This document shows positions 32,334 through 42,984 of a DNA stretch of 64,000 bases, one piece after another. The DNA comes from Stomorhina lunata. Taxonomy: Eukaryota > Arthropoda > Insecta > Diptera > Rhiniidae. The notes beneath the pieces are model-generated. The model made no database searches and had not been told where the DNA came from. It worked only from the letters and a program-made list of their open reading frames with translations. Where the stretch lies: NCBI GenBank assembly GCA_933228675.1, contig OW121745.1, positions 2,783,989 to 2,847,988 on the forward strand. Reading direction: 5' to 3'. How positions within the stretch are numbered: position 1 is the first letter of the stretch; every line of letters begins with the position of its first letter. Both the position numbers and the translations under genes were made by a program.

Positions 32334-32935
32334 GGCATTTCCATGAAATGGTCCACCGTTAGTTAAAAAATCAAAACGCTCGCATAATATTTTTAAGAAC
32401 AGAAAATTGAAAAGAAACTATTAAGATTTTACTATGTAAACAAATTTTCAGCCTATCATAATCTTAAATGCAAAAAATGGTATATAAAACGAAAGGCTCT
32501 TTAATTCAATTTAAAAGCTTTAACATCCATTTTTTGTCATTGCTGCTGACGAAAAAAATAAATCTGTAATATTGCAGTTTGGTATGTAAGTAACTGATAC
32601 AACAACAAATGAATATAAAAATGTGAGATGAGAGCAAACTGTGCATCAATAACGGAATATTTAAATGTTTTTTTCGGCAACATTCCTTTGTCACGTGCGT
32701 AAGGCAAAATAACCACATAATGCCACTAGTTGCTTATTATCAGTTGAAGTGTCTTGTTGTTTAGTTTCTAAAGCAAGTTTTTTGTTTGCTTAAATAAATT
32801 ATTGAAATTAATAGCCTTCTACAAAAAGTACTTTTTTTTTGGATTTTTGAACTTTGTCACGTGCGTAATAGTAAGTACGAAAAATTCAATACTGTTCATT
32901 TATGTCCATTTGATAAATTTTATTTTAATTTAAGA
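32334..32935. mobile_element. fragment of ATGGGCATTTCC-end element
   Basis: Starts ATGGGCATTTCCATGAAATGG, resembling the left end of the TA-flanked element at 63,231 (CATATGGGCATTTCCAGGA). It holds TTTGTCACGTGCGTAA twice (32,687-32,702 and 32,853-32,868). The opposite terminus is missing. No coding sequence. Confidence 0.45.
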
Positions 32936-33579
32936 CAAGTAAGAAAGTGCTATAGTCGGTCAAGTCCGACCATACAATACCTTTCACCACTAAGGTCAAA
33001 GGTGTTCTTCTTCCTGTATAAAGGCTAATATTTGCTAAATTTTGCCATCACAGAAACATTTTCTTACATGGGGCCTAGGGTCAAATATGGACCGATTACC
33101 TTGAAATTTAGAAAATTGATTACGGCTTTTACAAAAATTATGGCACAAGTAAAATTAATTATTTAAAAGTGATCTTGAGGGGGTGGGGAGGGTGGTAGAA
33201 AGAATTAATAAGTTAAATTTGTTTTAAACTGACTCGACTTTACCAGGAGAACAGAAAAACAACAACATAAGTTTCAATAATTTTGTATACAATTTTTTTT
33301 CCTCGTTTGTTTTTAAAGTTATTTTTGTTGTTTTTCTATGCAGTAATTCGCTGGTAAGTTTTTTTAAGATCAAAAAATTAACCTTGCAGTTTGAAGGCAT
33401 AAATTGTCACTAAACTAAAAAAGCAACTAGGTTTGCCAAATCTTCAATGTGTTCGTTTGTAAAACTAGGGTCAATATTAGATATTTTAAAACTTTACTTA
33501 TAGAGAGTAACAAAATAAAGATTCTGTTATATATGGCTTTTGTCCTTTAAAACAAAATCAGTGACCACATCTAGTTTTA
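32936..33579. other. repeat-derived interval without gene
   Basis: Opens with ACAAGTAAGAAAGTGC and a GTCGG/CCGAC hairpin, the same type of terminus as at 2,410 (minus), then runs into AT-rich sequence with a G-rich patch (33,178-33,196). I see no gene. Family B homology starts at about 33,580. Confidence 0.45.
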
Positions 33580-35453
33580 AAGGCAACATTTCCTTATAAA
33601 ACTGTTGGCACCTACTACAGAGGCCTTTCTATTGCTTAAGTAGCTCCTCCAAATAGCTAGTTCCCGACAGCCCACTTCATCTAACCTACACAGAACACTA
33701 GCCCAGGATAAATAATCCAAGGCACCCTTAAAGTCTACAAAAATGCCTGGCACATATTTGGCAGTTGACTCACCAACATGATTTTGGACATGCAACCATG
33801 CATCTTCAACAGACTTGCCTTCCTTAAAGCTAAACTGAAACTCAGAAGCCCCCTGACTGGTACACTCCTTAAGCCGAAACACCATAATTCTCTCCAGTAC
33901 TTTTCCAAGTACCGGAAGAAGGCTGATGCCCCGATAAGAGCGAGGATTACTCCTTACTTTATCGGGAGACTTAAGGAGCACAACAACCCAAGCACACTTG
34001 CAAATCTCAGGAAAGTAACCCTCACTAATGCACTTCCCAAAGATTGACTCCAGGTATTCCGGTATGGCCTTCCAGATGCTTTTACACATCTCTCAAGTCA
34101 TACCATCAATACCAGGAGACTTTCTGCTTTTGACTCGTTAAGGCTATCCATCACTCCGATTCTCTTCATGGTTGGCGGCTCAACTGTACCCAAACTGGGA
34201 ACACTGGGCCCTTCTGCACCTGGAAAGAAGACCGACAACAATAAATCAACACTGTCCATCCAGGTAGTAGTGATAGTATCACCAACCTGCAAGCCAGCGA
34301 GGTCAAGTCTCCTATTTCTACCCCTGCAAATACGGTAAACCGTACCCCAAGGATCATCCCTATGGTCCTGTACAAAACTCCTCCACTGGTCCTCTTTAAC
34401 CCTAATAATCCTGTCCTTGTATGTCTTAAGGCCAATAAAATACTCAGCTTTGCGTAAGTTCAAATCATCTGAGGCAGAAGCCCTAGCCCTTTGGAAACGT
34501 TTCCTCAGGTGCAGAACCTCCTGCCTCATCTGATTCAACTTGTCAGTCCACCATTTAAGACGACTCAACTTCACACTACGACTAGTGCCAAGTAAATCGT
34601 CATTAATGGTGCACATCCACTGATCTATTTTACCGACCTGGTCATCTATCGTTAGTACCCTAAAGTCAGCTAATGGTACCTCTGAGGCCACCTCCCTAAA
34701 CCTGTCTGTGTATACGTCCCAGTTAATGTCACGATTCTTCCAAACCCTGGATCGTTCAATCTCCCCAGTAGTCAGTCGTCGATTAGAAACCACAATCTCA
34801 ATAAGATTGTGATCGCTTACTCCCAGTCACTACCTAAAGCTAAAATCTGTCATTGCTGCCCCATTTGCAGCTGTCACGTCAATGTCACTAACTCCCCTTG
34901 GGCCGTCAAAAGCATACTGATTGCTCGGCTCGTTTAAAACGGAAACACTTGTGGCAACCAACCATTCACTAAGCATGACTCCTCGTGTATAATTCTTATA
35001 AGAAGAAGCATTGCTGCCCATCTTAGAGAACCATACACGAGAGCATGCATTTGCGTCTAGGCCTATGATAACTGGAATACTACTCGCTAGTAGTAGTACC
35101 AAATCCATGTAACTTAAGTACGGCTCAAGGTCCAGCCCATACCTACAATAGATGCTAGCCAGAAACATCCTCTCAAACCGCCCTTCTGCAGATATGGAGA
35201 CCCCCCACTGACTACTACTCACTAAGGTACAGTCAAAGTCTCTGTCATTTACTACAATAGCAGAGCCCCCCACACTGTCCGTAAACGCTCGCATACCCCT
35301 CGGCAATCCTCTAACGCATCCATTAGTAACATACGGCTCGTGCAAAAGTGCAAAGGCAGCACCCAAACTGCACATTGACTGTCCTAGCATGCAGATCACT
35401 GAATACGACTGCTGACAGTTTAGCTGTATAATTTTAATATTTTGTCCCTCCAT
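33580..35453 (-). pseudogene. R1-clade family B ORF2
   Basis: The likely start is MEGQNIKIIQLNCQQS at 35,453, one base after a TAA (TAAAATGG), as in family A. The endonuclease (LLHEP, GLDANACSRVW, GVSDIDVT) runs to 34,830, and a frameshift lies near 34,825. The second frame (34,793-34,098) covers the linker (KIDQWMCTINDDLLG, KWWTDKLNQM). A second disruption near 34,110 precedes RT motifs NPRSYRGISLLPVLGKVLER and FVDFKGALDYLSW. Homology ends at about 33,580, so the YADD box is missing. Not functional. Confidence 0.85.
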
Positions 35454-35454
35454 T

Positions 35455-36581
35455 TTAGTGGCGTGCGTTCTGTCTGGCAACTATCGCGCTATATATATAG
35501 AGCAAGATGCAGACATCATGAGATGGTCCGCCGGCAGTCTCCTAAACGCACAATTGCGACATTTTATTGCGTTTATACAACGAGACGCCAATGGCCAATC
35601 TCACCACAGAAACGGCATACTCCATCCTTCGTCTTGCAATCGCGCACCATATGGTCAAAGCTCAAGCATCTATAGCAGCTGGGAATAGCATCCTGGGCTC
35701 ATACAGCAAAACTGAACCACTTAATGTAGCACCGGCCACTGTCCAGCAAATGCTGCATGGCCTCGCTACTACCCTCCAACACAATATTAACAGCGGTACC
35801 TGCCGGTTTCCATGGTCCAGTTACCAGACGCACCTTTTTCCGGAAATCGTCAAATTCACGAGTACAGCTCCTCCATAAACTCGTCCGGAGTAATCTCTGG
35901 GTGCACTCTCTGCACTACCACTTTCCGTCCCAGTTTCTCATTAGCTGACACCTAGAGCCCTACCTAGCTAAACTTGGCATTCGTCGCCAGCTTCTCACGT
36001 TCCGCCATTGATGATGTTCTAATCTCCATCACTTCCTTGGAAGTAGCAGCCTTTCCTTTCACGACTACCGACCAAGTCTCTACCGGCTTGGGGACAACCG
36101 GCACCGGAATCACAGAAGGCGTCATCACCTTAACAGGTTCAGCAGTAGGTGGCATCATGCCGACGGCAGGCGGCGGCAAAGACACCCTGGTAACTCTCTC
36201 TCCTCCACCAGAAGGCAAAGTCGGCGCCCTAGATGCCTATTTGCCGCTCATCCCTAGCTTCTCATACACCTCCATTTTAGCAGCTACGCTCTTCATATAG
36301 CCTAAAATCGACTTAGGCTTATCATCAATTGGCTTAAAATTAAAGCCAAAACCAGCTGCAACTGCGGTTGAAATTCCAGTCTTAGCAGCTGTTTCAACCT
36401 CGTCACCCTCAATCGAGCTAAGGATCGATTCGCTGCTACATTCTCCCGATTCCACCATTTCCTCCACCTTAGCCTTCTTTTCCTCAGCCTCGTCCGAGTC
36501 TATAGCTCTCGGATGCTCTAAAATTACTTTTTTCCTCTCTACTGCACTTTCGCCTGTTGCCTTACTTCTGTTGCTACTCAT
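35455..36581 (-). pseudogene. R1-clade family B ORF1
   Basis: Starts MSSNRSKATGESAVERKK, with an acidic region and then FGFNFKPIDDKPKSILGYM. The frame is lost near 36,237 and again near 35,964. Later pieces retain VETWSVVVKGKA and IRTSSMAEREKLATN. The zinc-knuckle end is hardly readable, apart from an HLMMSAS-like stretch near 35,500 that matches the family A C-terminus. The gag-like role is inferred from family A. Confidence 0.75.
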
Positions 36582-37297
36582 GGTAACAACAGCTAGTTAG
36601 CGATTTTTAGTTAAACTTGTTGTCAACACTCGTAAAAATAAGGTGTTTCAGCAAAATTCACCAAAAAAGTTAATACAGGATGAAATAATTTAGCCGATAC
36701 ACAAACCTTTTAGCCAAATCACAAACCCAACATAACAGGGTGACTCTGTAACTTCACCAAAAGGTACTATTAACTACAACTAAAAATACAAACTCATCTG
36801 ACGTGCAAAAACCACAAACAAAAAACTTAAAGGTACAAGGCCAATACACGCGGCATGCGGCTGCGGACGGTCGTAGTATTGCCAGTACATAAAATGTGCA
36901 TTTGTTTACAAAAATATTCATTTACAAATATATTTGAGTAGGATATAATTAAATCTGGCAGCACTGAAAAAATCTGCCGCGCGGAAAAGTAGAACAAAGT
37001 TCTACTTTTTTCCATTGCCGCTTCAAATTTGACAAATCAAAAAACAGCTGATTGCCGCCCGCAGCCGCTTGCAGCGTGCATTGGCCCTCTACCTTAATAA
37101 AAACCCCACGATGTGTTTTTCAAAATGTCTATTTAATTTTTGAAATATTATAGATATTTCAGGTGTCCTTTCACCGATCTTAAAGATTTTTATATTCACG
37201 TGTAGATTTTTCACAATTCTTTATCACACTATCACACACTGAGATAAAACACTATCGTTCACTTTCAATGTTGACAACTGAATGAGTAGATAAGGAC
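36582..37297 (-). promoter_or_regulatory. 5' UTR/promoter region of family B
   Basis: About 715 bp of AT-rich leader. It matches 7,793-8,116 plus 9,904-10,130 on the plus strand with the hAT element removed. The hAT target TTACAGAG is at 36,744-36,751 (minus). The start is near 37,297 (TCTGTCCTTATCTAC on the minus strand). A small open frame at 36,827-37,015 is not supported as a gene. Confidence 0.6.
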
Positions 37298-37833
37298 AGA
37301 TTTGAATAATGCAAGTACCTGCCATGATGGCCTTACCTTCCAGTGAACAAATCACAAGGTGGATATTTTAAGTGTTTACCAACACCCCCTTGCTACGAAA
37401 AATTGTCATGCATTTCAGAGTACCTTTCAGAGGAAACATGTTGTTTGGACATGATTCCCCCCTTGGTTAGGAGCGGAGGACTATCTAAACTCCTGCCGGT
37501 CTATGGGTACGGCACCCGCCTGCAATGTAACTCCACATTCTAATGAACGATACCCGCTTTGGGTATTAAACCATAGCCCCCGCGATGCTCCACAAAGGGG
37601 CCAACAACCAACACTCACACTGGAGGTAATATCCAGAGGCTTCCTGACTCCCGCGGTACCAGTCAATCTCCGGTGAGATTCATAGCCCTAGAACGACTAA
37701 TAACAGTTGAGCCCCAAACGGCCCAGGGACTGCTGCCCTTAACCCCCAGTATGACCAGCTAAGCCCTACTACACACATACACAAACAAGACAACACAAAA
37801 CAAGACTTTACATTGAACCGCCGCACTCACGCG

Positions 37834-38115
37834 AGTTATATTTTGACTTATTTTTTTTTATTTCCAAGTTCTTCTTTTAAAAAAAGAACTCTGTTGTTTG
37901 AATGGAATCTTAAGACTAAAAAATATAAAAATGATTTTCTTAATTTAAACTTAAAAAATATCAAATTAAAATTAAGGTGAGCAATGCAAACACAAATGCT
38001 CACGTTGCTGTCTGCAAAATGTGGGAACGAATAATAACATATAATTGTAATTTAAGAACATGGTTCCCTACACTTGCCAGCCAATGCTATAGGTTTAGGG
38101 AATGGGTATGTATCT
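37834..38115. mobile_element. 282-bp insertion with CGCG duplication
   Basis: Interrupts the family A 3' UTR at CACGCG|CGACAC. CGCG occurs on both sides (37,830-37,833 and 38,116-38,119). It starts AGTTATATTTTG and ends GTATGTATCT, and carries a GTTCTT/AAGAAC hairpin at about 37,868-37,890. The size and the 4-bp duplication suggest a solo LTR, but no internal relative is present in the window to prove it. Confidence 0.5.
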
Positions 38116-38528
38116 CGCGCGACACTTTGGTCACAAAGTGACACCAGCAAGAACGACAACGAATAACAGTCAAGATAAACAACAATTAACAGGTTACCCT
38201 CACGGCTAAACCACAGGTCACAAAGTGACGTAGCAACCAAAACCAAAACGTAATCCTAATCGTAAGCCATGTGAACGTTCCGAGGCGGATAAACTGACTA
38301 GCTGGAGTCAGTCGCAATAGACCCCGCTATGGCATCTTAAACCTAGTCCTTGAAAGGTCCTAGGTAATCAATGCCTTAGCAGCTGCAACGACAGACAGAT
38401 CCAACACCAGTCACCAAAACGGGTTCGACAACAACCAACCCCAGAGACAAATCCTCCAAATGCAGAGCAGACATTTCGGCGATATTTGCGAACGGCGATT
38501 CAGGAAGGGCGGTGAGAGACCGCCCCCA

Positions 38529-38875
38529 CTACTGATGTCTCCATAATCTCCTACTAAATACTTCACGGGCAAATTGCCCTAACCTCCCGAAAGTCCGAAC
38601 GTCTTCTATTGCCCTACTGAAATCCCAACCCCCCTCGGTAGGGATAATTCCCATACCACTTAAGTCCCTAACATCATCATAGTACTGGCATTCTGTCAGT
38701 ATATGCCTAACGTCCTCTTGTCCCAACCCACAACCACAGTCCGGAGTGTCGGACAGGTTCCTCATATATAAGAAAACATTGAGTGAACCATGTCCCGTCA
38801 GTATAAAACCCAAACTCATACCAAAGGTAAAGTCTGGGCGTTCACGTACAAACGTCGCGTCACGTATAAATGTAT
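38529..38875 (-). pseudogene. R1-like A ORF2, C-terminal piece
   Basis: Encodes FIRDATFVRERPDF, then HGSLNVFLYMRNLSDTPDCG and the zinc motif CGCGLGQEDVRHILTEC, followed by the same C-terminal tail as in the intact copy (REVFSRRLWRHQ against REVFNRRIRRHE). The piece ends at the jockey insertion. Confidence 0.85.
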
Positions 38876-38884
38876 GTTGCTTCA

Positions 38885-39134
38885 TTCTATCTCAAAATTA
38901 GGTTTGGACGTAACATCAAGCGGTCATCCCACTTATTGGCCTAGTGACCCAAATAAAATCCTGGATGTTATCGATTTCGGAGAAACAAAAAGTATCAGAA
39001 GGGAAATGATACAAGTTGAATCTTCCTTGGAACTTTGCTCGGACCATTCGCCAACCATCATAACCCTCTTAAAGCCGGAAGAAACCGTATCCCCGACTAT
39101 AGACGTAGCAATGGCACGCACAAAAATAAACTGA
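38885..39134 (+). pseudogene. jockey-like endonuclease C-terminus
   Basis: Reads TSSGHPTYWPSDPNKILDVI and ELCSDHSPTIITL, the last part of the apurinic-type endonuclease with the SDH catalytic triad end. The upstream catalytic residues were not copied. It continues past a TGA at 39,132 into ENNLKLAVKHT at about 39,225-39,257 before the minisatellite. Confidence 0.8.
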
Positions 39135-39264
39135 CTTAAATACAAGAAATACCTCAGCACTCACTGCACAGAAGACATACCGCTGCATACACCGGAAGAC
39201 ATAGATCTCTCTATTAGATATCTTGAAAATAATCTCAAATTGGCTGTTAAACATACTATAGTAC

Positions 39265-39850
39265 TTCCCAGTCAACATGCGACATCCCCCCACTGTCAAC
39301 ATGCAACATTACCTCTATGTCATGACATTTACCCTTTGCAGCAATCCACTTCACCCACAATAATACCTGATACCCAATCCCCCAGGAACTATATCAAGTT
39401 CCCTCAATACAATATGCTTCATTACAACCAAACAAGAACCAACAGTATCAACCGTGAACAGGATACCATACTACCCCCCCAGACGACATGCTTCATTATC
39501 CCCCAGCAACATGTCACACAATCCCCCATACGAAACTATGCCTTAACCCCCGGCAATATGCCACATTACCCCCCACAACAAGCTTCGCTAATCTCCCCCA
39601 AAATTCTACATTATCCCCCAATCATCATGCTACTTTAGCCCCTTGGCAATATGCTACAACTGCTTTAACAGCCGGCAATATGCCACATTATACCACTACC
39701 CTCCAATAATCATGCTATTTTAGCCCCCTGGCAATATGCTACATCATCCCCCCTACAACATGCTACAGTAACCCCCCGTAACATACTGCATAACTACCCC
39801 GTTAACATGCTACGTTCCAACCCCCTACAACATGCTGCATTCCCTTCCCG
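39265..39850 (+). repeat. degenerate CCCCC-rich minisatellite inside jockey ORF2
   Basis: About 20-25 imperfect copies of a unit like ACATGCTACATTACCCCC, spaced 20-30 bp. It sits between the endonuclease and RT regions, where the related coding sequence on either side (LAVKHT before, RLLAEKRRARREWQTHRSP after) is jockey-like. Confidence 0.7.
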
Positions 39851-41620
39851 ACAAGTCAGGTGTAATAGAATATACTCTGCCGATGTCGAACGGCTTTTGG
39901 CTGAAAAAAGAAGAGCTCGAAGAGAATGGCAAACTCATAGATCCCCCAAACTAAAAACAGATTCCGAAATTGTGTAAATTCACTTAGGAAATTACTAGAA
40001 TAACAAAGAGCTGAATCTCTGGAAACTCATCTAAAAGAGCTGGATGCCACCCAAAAACCGGACTATTCATTATGGCGTGCTGCTAAAAGCTATAAAAGTC
40101 CTGTAATTCGTAAACCACCATTGAGAAAGGTAATCTGTTTGTGAACCACTTGAAAAATGTATTTACCCCCAACTTATCAAATGACATAATGGAGTTACCC
40201 TCTTCTGTACAGCAACGTAGATCAACGATTAGGTTTGATACTCGGGAGGTCATAAAATATATTCTTGACTTAAACCCCAAAAAAGATTTGACAAAGTGAG
40301 CAATAAAATGTTAAAAGAGCTCCCCTTAGTAGCAATAAGAATAATAACATTTATTTTTAATGCAATTTTACTTCTAAAATATTACCCTCAAGAATGGAAG
40401 GTTTCATTAATCACTATGGTTCCTAAGCCAGGTAAAGATCACTCAAAAGTAGAGTCCTATAGACCTATAAGTCTTCTATCTAATATATCAAAGCTTTTTG
40501 AAAAATTGTTAGTTACCAATTTAACGCAAATTTTAGATGAAATCGGATACATTCCGAATCATCAGTTCGGTTTTAGAAAAAGGCATAATACAATTGAACA
40601 AACACATAGACTTGTTGCTGCAATTCGAAAAGCTTTTGAAGAAAAAAAATATTGCTCTGCTCTCTTCATTGATGTATCACAAGCATTTGACAAAGTGTGG
40701 CATGAAGGTTTAATTTACAAATTGAAGCAAATTTTCTCCTTGGACATATACATGCTTTTAGATAGTTACCTAACCCATCGTAAATTTATTATTAAAAAAG
40801 GAGACTTCTTAAGTACTCCACAGCCTATTGAAGCTCGTGTTCCCCAAGGCAGCATACTAGGACCAATTCTCTATATTATATACACCTCTGATATGCCTAC
40901 AAATATATACACAAGCACGTCCACATTTGCAGATCATACTGCCATCCTTAGTATTAATAAAAACCCAGTTGAAGCATCTAGGAATTTACAGAACCGCATA
41001 TTGCAAATAGAAAAATGGCTAAACCAATGGAAGATAAAAGTGAACGAATAAAAATGCATTCATATCACCTTTACATTGCGCAGAGACTAGTGCCCTCCAG
41101 TTAAAATTAATAACCAAGCTATCCCCCAACAAACAGAGGTGAAATACCTAGGTATTCATTTGGATCGACGGCTTACGTGGAAGAGTCACATAGATGCCAA
41201 ATTGACCCAACTTAAACTAAAGTCTGCCCAAATTAACTGGCTAATTGGTAAAAATTCTAAGCTTAGTTTAGATTGCAAAGTTCTTTTATACAACTCTATA
41301 ATTAAACCAATATGGTTTTACGGAGTTCAATTGTGGGGCCCTGCCTCAGAGTCAAATATTGAGAAAATACAAAGACGACAAAATAAACTTTTAAGAATAA
41401 TTACTGGCGCCCCGTGGTACATTTAAAACTCCAACTTACACAAAGACCTTGCAATTCCGTTGGTTAAAACAGAAATAGCGAAGCGTGTTGTAAATTATAT
41501 CAATAATTTGGCATGTCACCCAAACCCACTAGCTCAAAACATTCTAAACGGTCGCGGCCATATCCGATTCAGAAGGAGGGATACTAGCGACCTGTACAGC
41601 AGCTAAGCAACATGAATTTT
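39851..41620 (+). pseudogene. jockey-like reverse transcriptase 2
   Basis: 39,880-39,978 gives RLLAEKRRARREWQTHRSP and then a stop. The main RT frame (40,296-41,051) has YRPISLLSNISKLFEKLL, HQFGFRKRHNT, LFIDVSQAFDKVWHEG and ARVPQGSILGPILY. The catalytic box reads TFADHTAIL, with His in place of the second Asp. A TAA at 41,049-41,051 and frameshifts precede EVKYLGIHLDRRLTWKSHI and IKPIWFYGVQLWG (41,139-41,424). The region after GAPWYI continues past a TAA with HKDLAIPLVKTEI-like sequence. Not functional. Confidence 0.85.
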
Positions 41621-41768
41621 ACTAATGTAAAAAGTCCTACTCACGCAAAGAATTGTGAAGTAACAAATGGACTTCCATAATTAAGCAGTTTAGATTTTAA
41701 GATTTGATAACTTATTGTTAGTTCATAGTAAATGAAGATACAATAAATAAAACAAAATGCAAAAAAAA

Positions 41769-42445
41769 ACGTATACATTTATACGTCACCCGCCCCTGGG
41801 TACTGTCCGTCCAGCGCGTCTTCCACCTAGAATCAAGCTTCTCTGCTAAAAGCAACTTGATTTCCCTAACATCCCTATTAACCACATCATCAGCAGAAAG
41901 CCAGTCCCGCTGAAGAAGAGGCAACCCCTTCTTGGTCTTATAGGTGACCGCACTGCGAATCACCTCTAAATCAAGAGGAGCAGCACCCACCAAGACCTGA
42001 AGAGCATCCGTAGAAACAGTCTGATATACTGGCATGCAAGCGAGCATTGCAACTCTCTGGCATGAAAGTACCTTGTCTCTACCTGTAACAGTCAGAACTG
42101 CTTCGTACCATACAGGTATACCATAGGCTGCACAGGCAACAAATAGCCCACCATATACGGTAAGTATAGCACGTCTGCTTAGGCCCCAATCGCTTCTAAG
42201 GATCCGCCTGACCATACCCGCAACGGCAGTAAGCTTGTCTTTAACACGAGAAAGATGAGGTGTAAAATTCATTCTCTCGCCCATAGTTATTCCCAGATAT
42301 TTGACATCAGTCACATATCTGAGACTAACATCGCCAGATCGAATGGTTGGGGAACGATAACCTGCCTTTCAGCAGCATTATCGTGGTTTTGTCAAGGGCA
42401 ACCTCGACACCCACACTCGTACCCCACCCATTTACCATTTGCATG
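41769..42445 (-). pseudogene. R1-like A ORF2, RT thumb region
   Basis: Encodes DVKYLGITMGERMNFTPHLS, RRAILTVYGGLFVACAAYG and LSCQRVAMLACMPV, with RVTYKCIR at the break, all near-identical to residues of about 720-910 of the intact ORF2. A small deletion near 42,345 breaks the frame upstream. The YADD box is missing because the element is cut at 42,445. Confidence 0.85.
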
Positions 42446-42449
42446 ATTT

Positions 42450-42894
42450 TGTAGTGTGTTTGTCATTTGACATAGGTTTTCAATACCATATTATACCAAC
42501 TCGTTTTAGGTAGCTCACAACAAAAAGAAAAAGAAAGATCAAATAGCATTTTTGTATTTTTAAAACTAATTGCACATATGTCTGCAATAAATATTTTTGT
42601 CACAAAAGCAATTACTGACCTAAAAACTAAAGAAATGCTAAACCTCTGAATAACCCAAAAATATGTCAAGAACACATGTAATATTTCAATATTAGAATTT
42701 AGTATAAATAGTTGTTAAATTTGAAAATAAAGATTAGAATAATTTTGACTTTAAATCTTTATTGCTCTCATTTTCTGTGTGTGCACTCTAACGGGTAGCC
42801 TAACAGAATTAAAACCTAGCCTGCAGCTAAGTGCAGCTTAATAAATATCCTTAGCAACCAATACCCAACATAACCAAAAACTTCATACATTATA
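42450..42894 (+). repeat. 5' LTR of 412-like element 2
   Basis: Starts TGTAGTGTGTTTGTC and ends CATTATA directly before the primer site. TATAAATA at 42,703-42,710 and AATAAA at about 42,726 are placed as promoter and polyadenylation signals. The left edge is set by loss of family A homology at 42,445. There is no partner LTR to confirm it. Confidence 0.7.
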
Positions 42895-42907
42895 TGGCGA
42901 TCCTGCC
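42895..42907 (+). promoter_or_regulatory. primer-binding site (tRNA-Arg type)
   Basis: TGGCGATCCTGCC, complementary to an arginine tRNA 3' end (GGCAGGATCGCCA). The minus-strand relative at 5,890-5,901 has the first 12 bases. Confidence 0.8.
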
Positions 42908-42984
42908 AACTAACCATAGGTTCTCAGAAGATTATATCCTTTTTTTATACGTATCCTTTTAACTCGGACTCACTTAGATTATAA

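Larger units (their letters stand above)
20058..32340. repeat. T-family modular repeat, copy 1 (interrupted)
   Basis: Opens with ATACCCTTCACCAATAGG at about 20,059 and continues to GTCTTAGACC at 20,128. After a 6.2-kb insertion it resumes at 26,285 with CTTAGACCCCATAAAAATTA, the same sequence found at 55,270 in copy 2. It runs on to a CR1-like insertion at 26,669 and resumes at about 31,511. From 31,511 to 32,340 it consists of about three direct modules of roughly 310-350 bp, built on GGCGATATCTCGGTT and CCGATTTTGATGAAATT. No coding capacity was seen. Confidence 0.6.
33580..37297 (-). mobile_element. R1-like family B element, copy 2 (3'-truncated)
   Basis: Minus strand. The 5' UTR (36,582-37,297), broken ORF1 (35,455-36,581) and ORF2 (35,453-33,580) are present, and ORF2 stops within the RT before the CPQGS block. 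It preserves unoccupied versions of the three sites where the plus-strand copy received insertions. Its 5' end joins the 3' end of a family A copy at about 37,298. Loss of the 3' half means deletion or replacement after insertion, not ordinary 5' truncation. Confidence 0.85.
38876..41768 (+). mobile_element. jockey-like non-LTR element 2 (5'-truncated)
   Basis: Inserted in family A ORF2. Near-duplicated flanks ACGTATAAATGTAT (38,862-38,875) and ACGTATACATTTAT (41,769-41,782) bracket it. It starts inside the endonuclease and ends in AATAAATAAAACAAAATGC plus an A-run at 41,760-41,768. The order is endonuclease end, a minisatellite-filled linker, RT, C-terminal domain. Confidence 0.8.
37298..42445 (-). 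mobile_element. R1-like family A element, copy 2 (interrupted)
   Basis: Minus strand. 42,445-41,769 encodes RT thumb and C-terminal sequence 90% or more similar by eye to family A ORF2. A jockey-like element interrupts it (38,876-41,768), then the C-terminus and 3' UTR continue (38,875-37,298). A 282-bp insertion lies in the 3' UTR (37,834-38,115). The 5' part is cut off by the 412-like element that begins at 42,450. Confidence 0.85.

Noticed and set aside
36827..37015. 62-codon minus-strand frame
   Set aside because: Sits in the family B 5' UTR, and the plus-strand copy has no matching open frame.
38790..39134. 114-codon frame that looks like one protein
   Set aside because: Its first third is antisense R1-like ORF2, and the rest is jockey endonuclease across an insertion boundary. 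It is a chimera of two elements, not a gene.
39265..39850. CRISPR-like spaced repeats
   Set aside because: Repeats are degenerate, spacing is irregular, there are no cas genes, and the context is an insect LINE.
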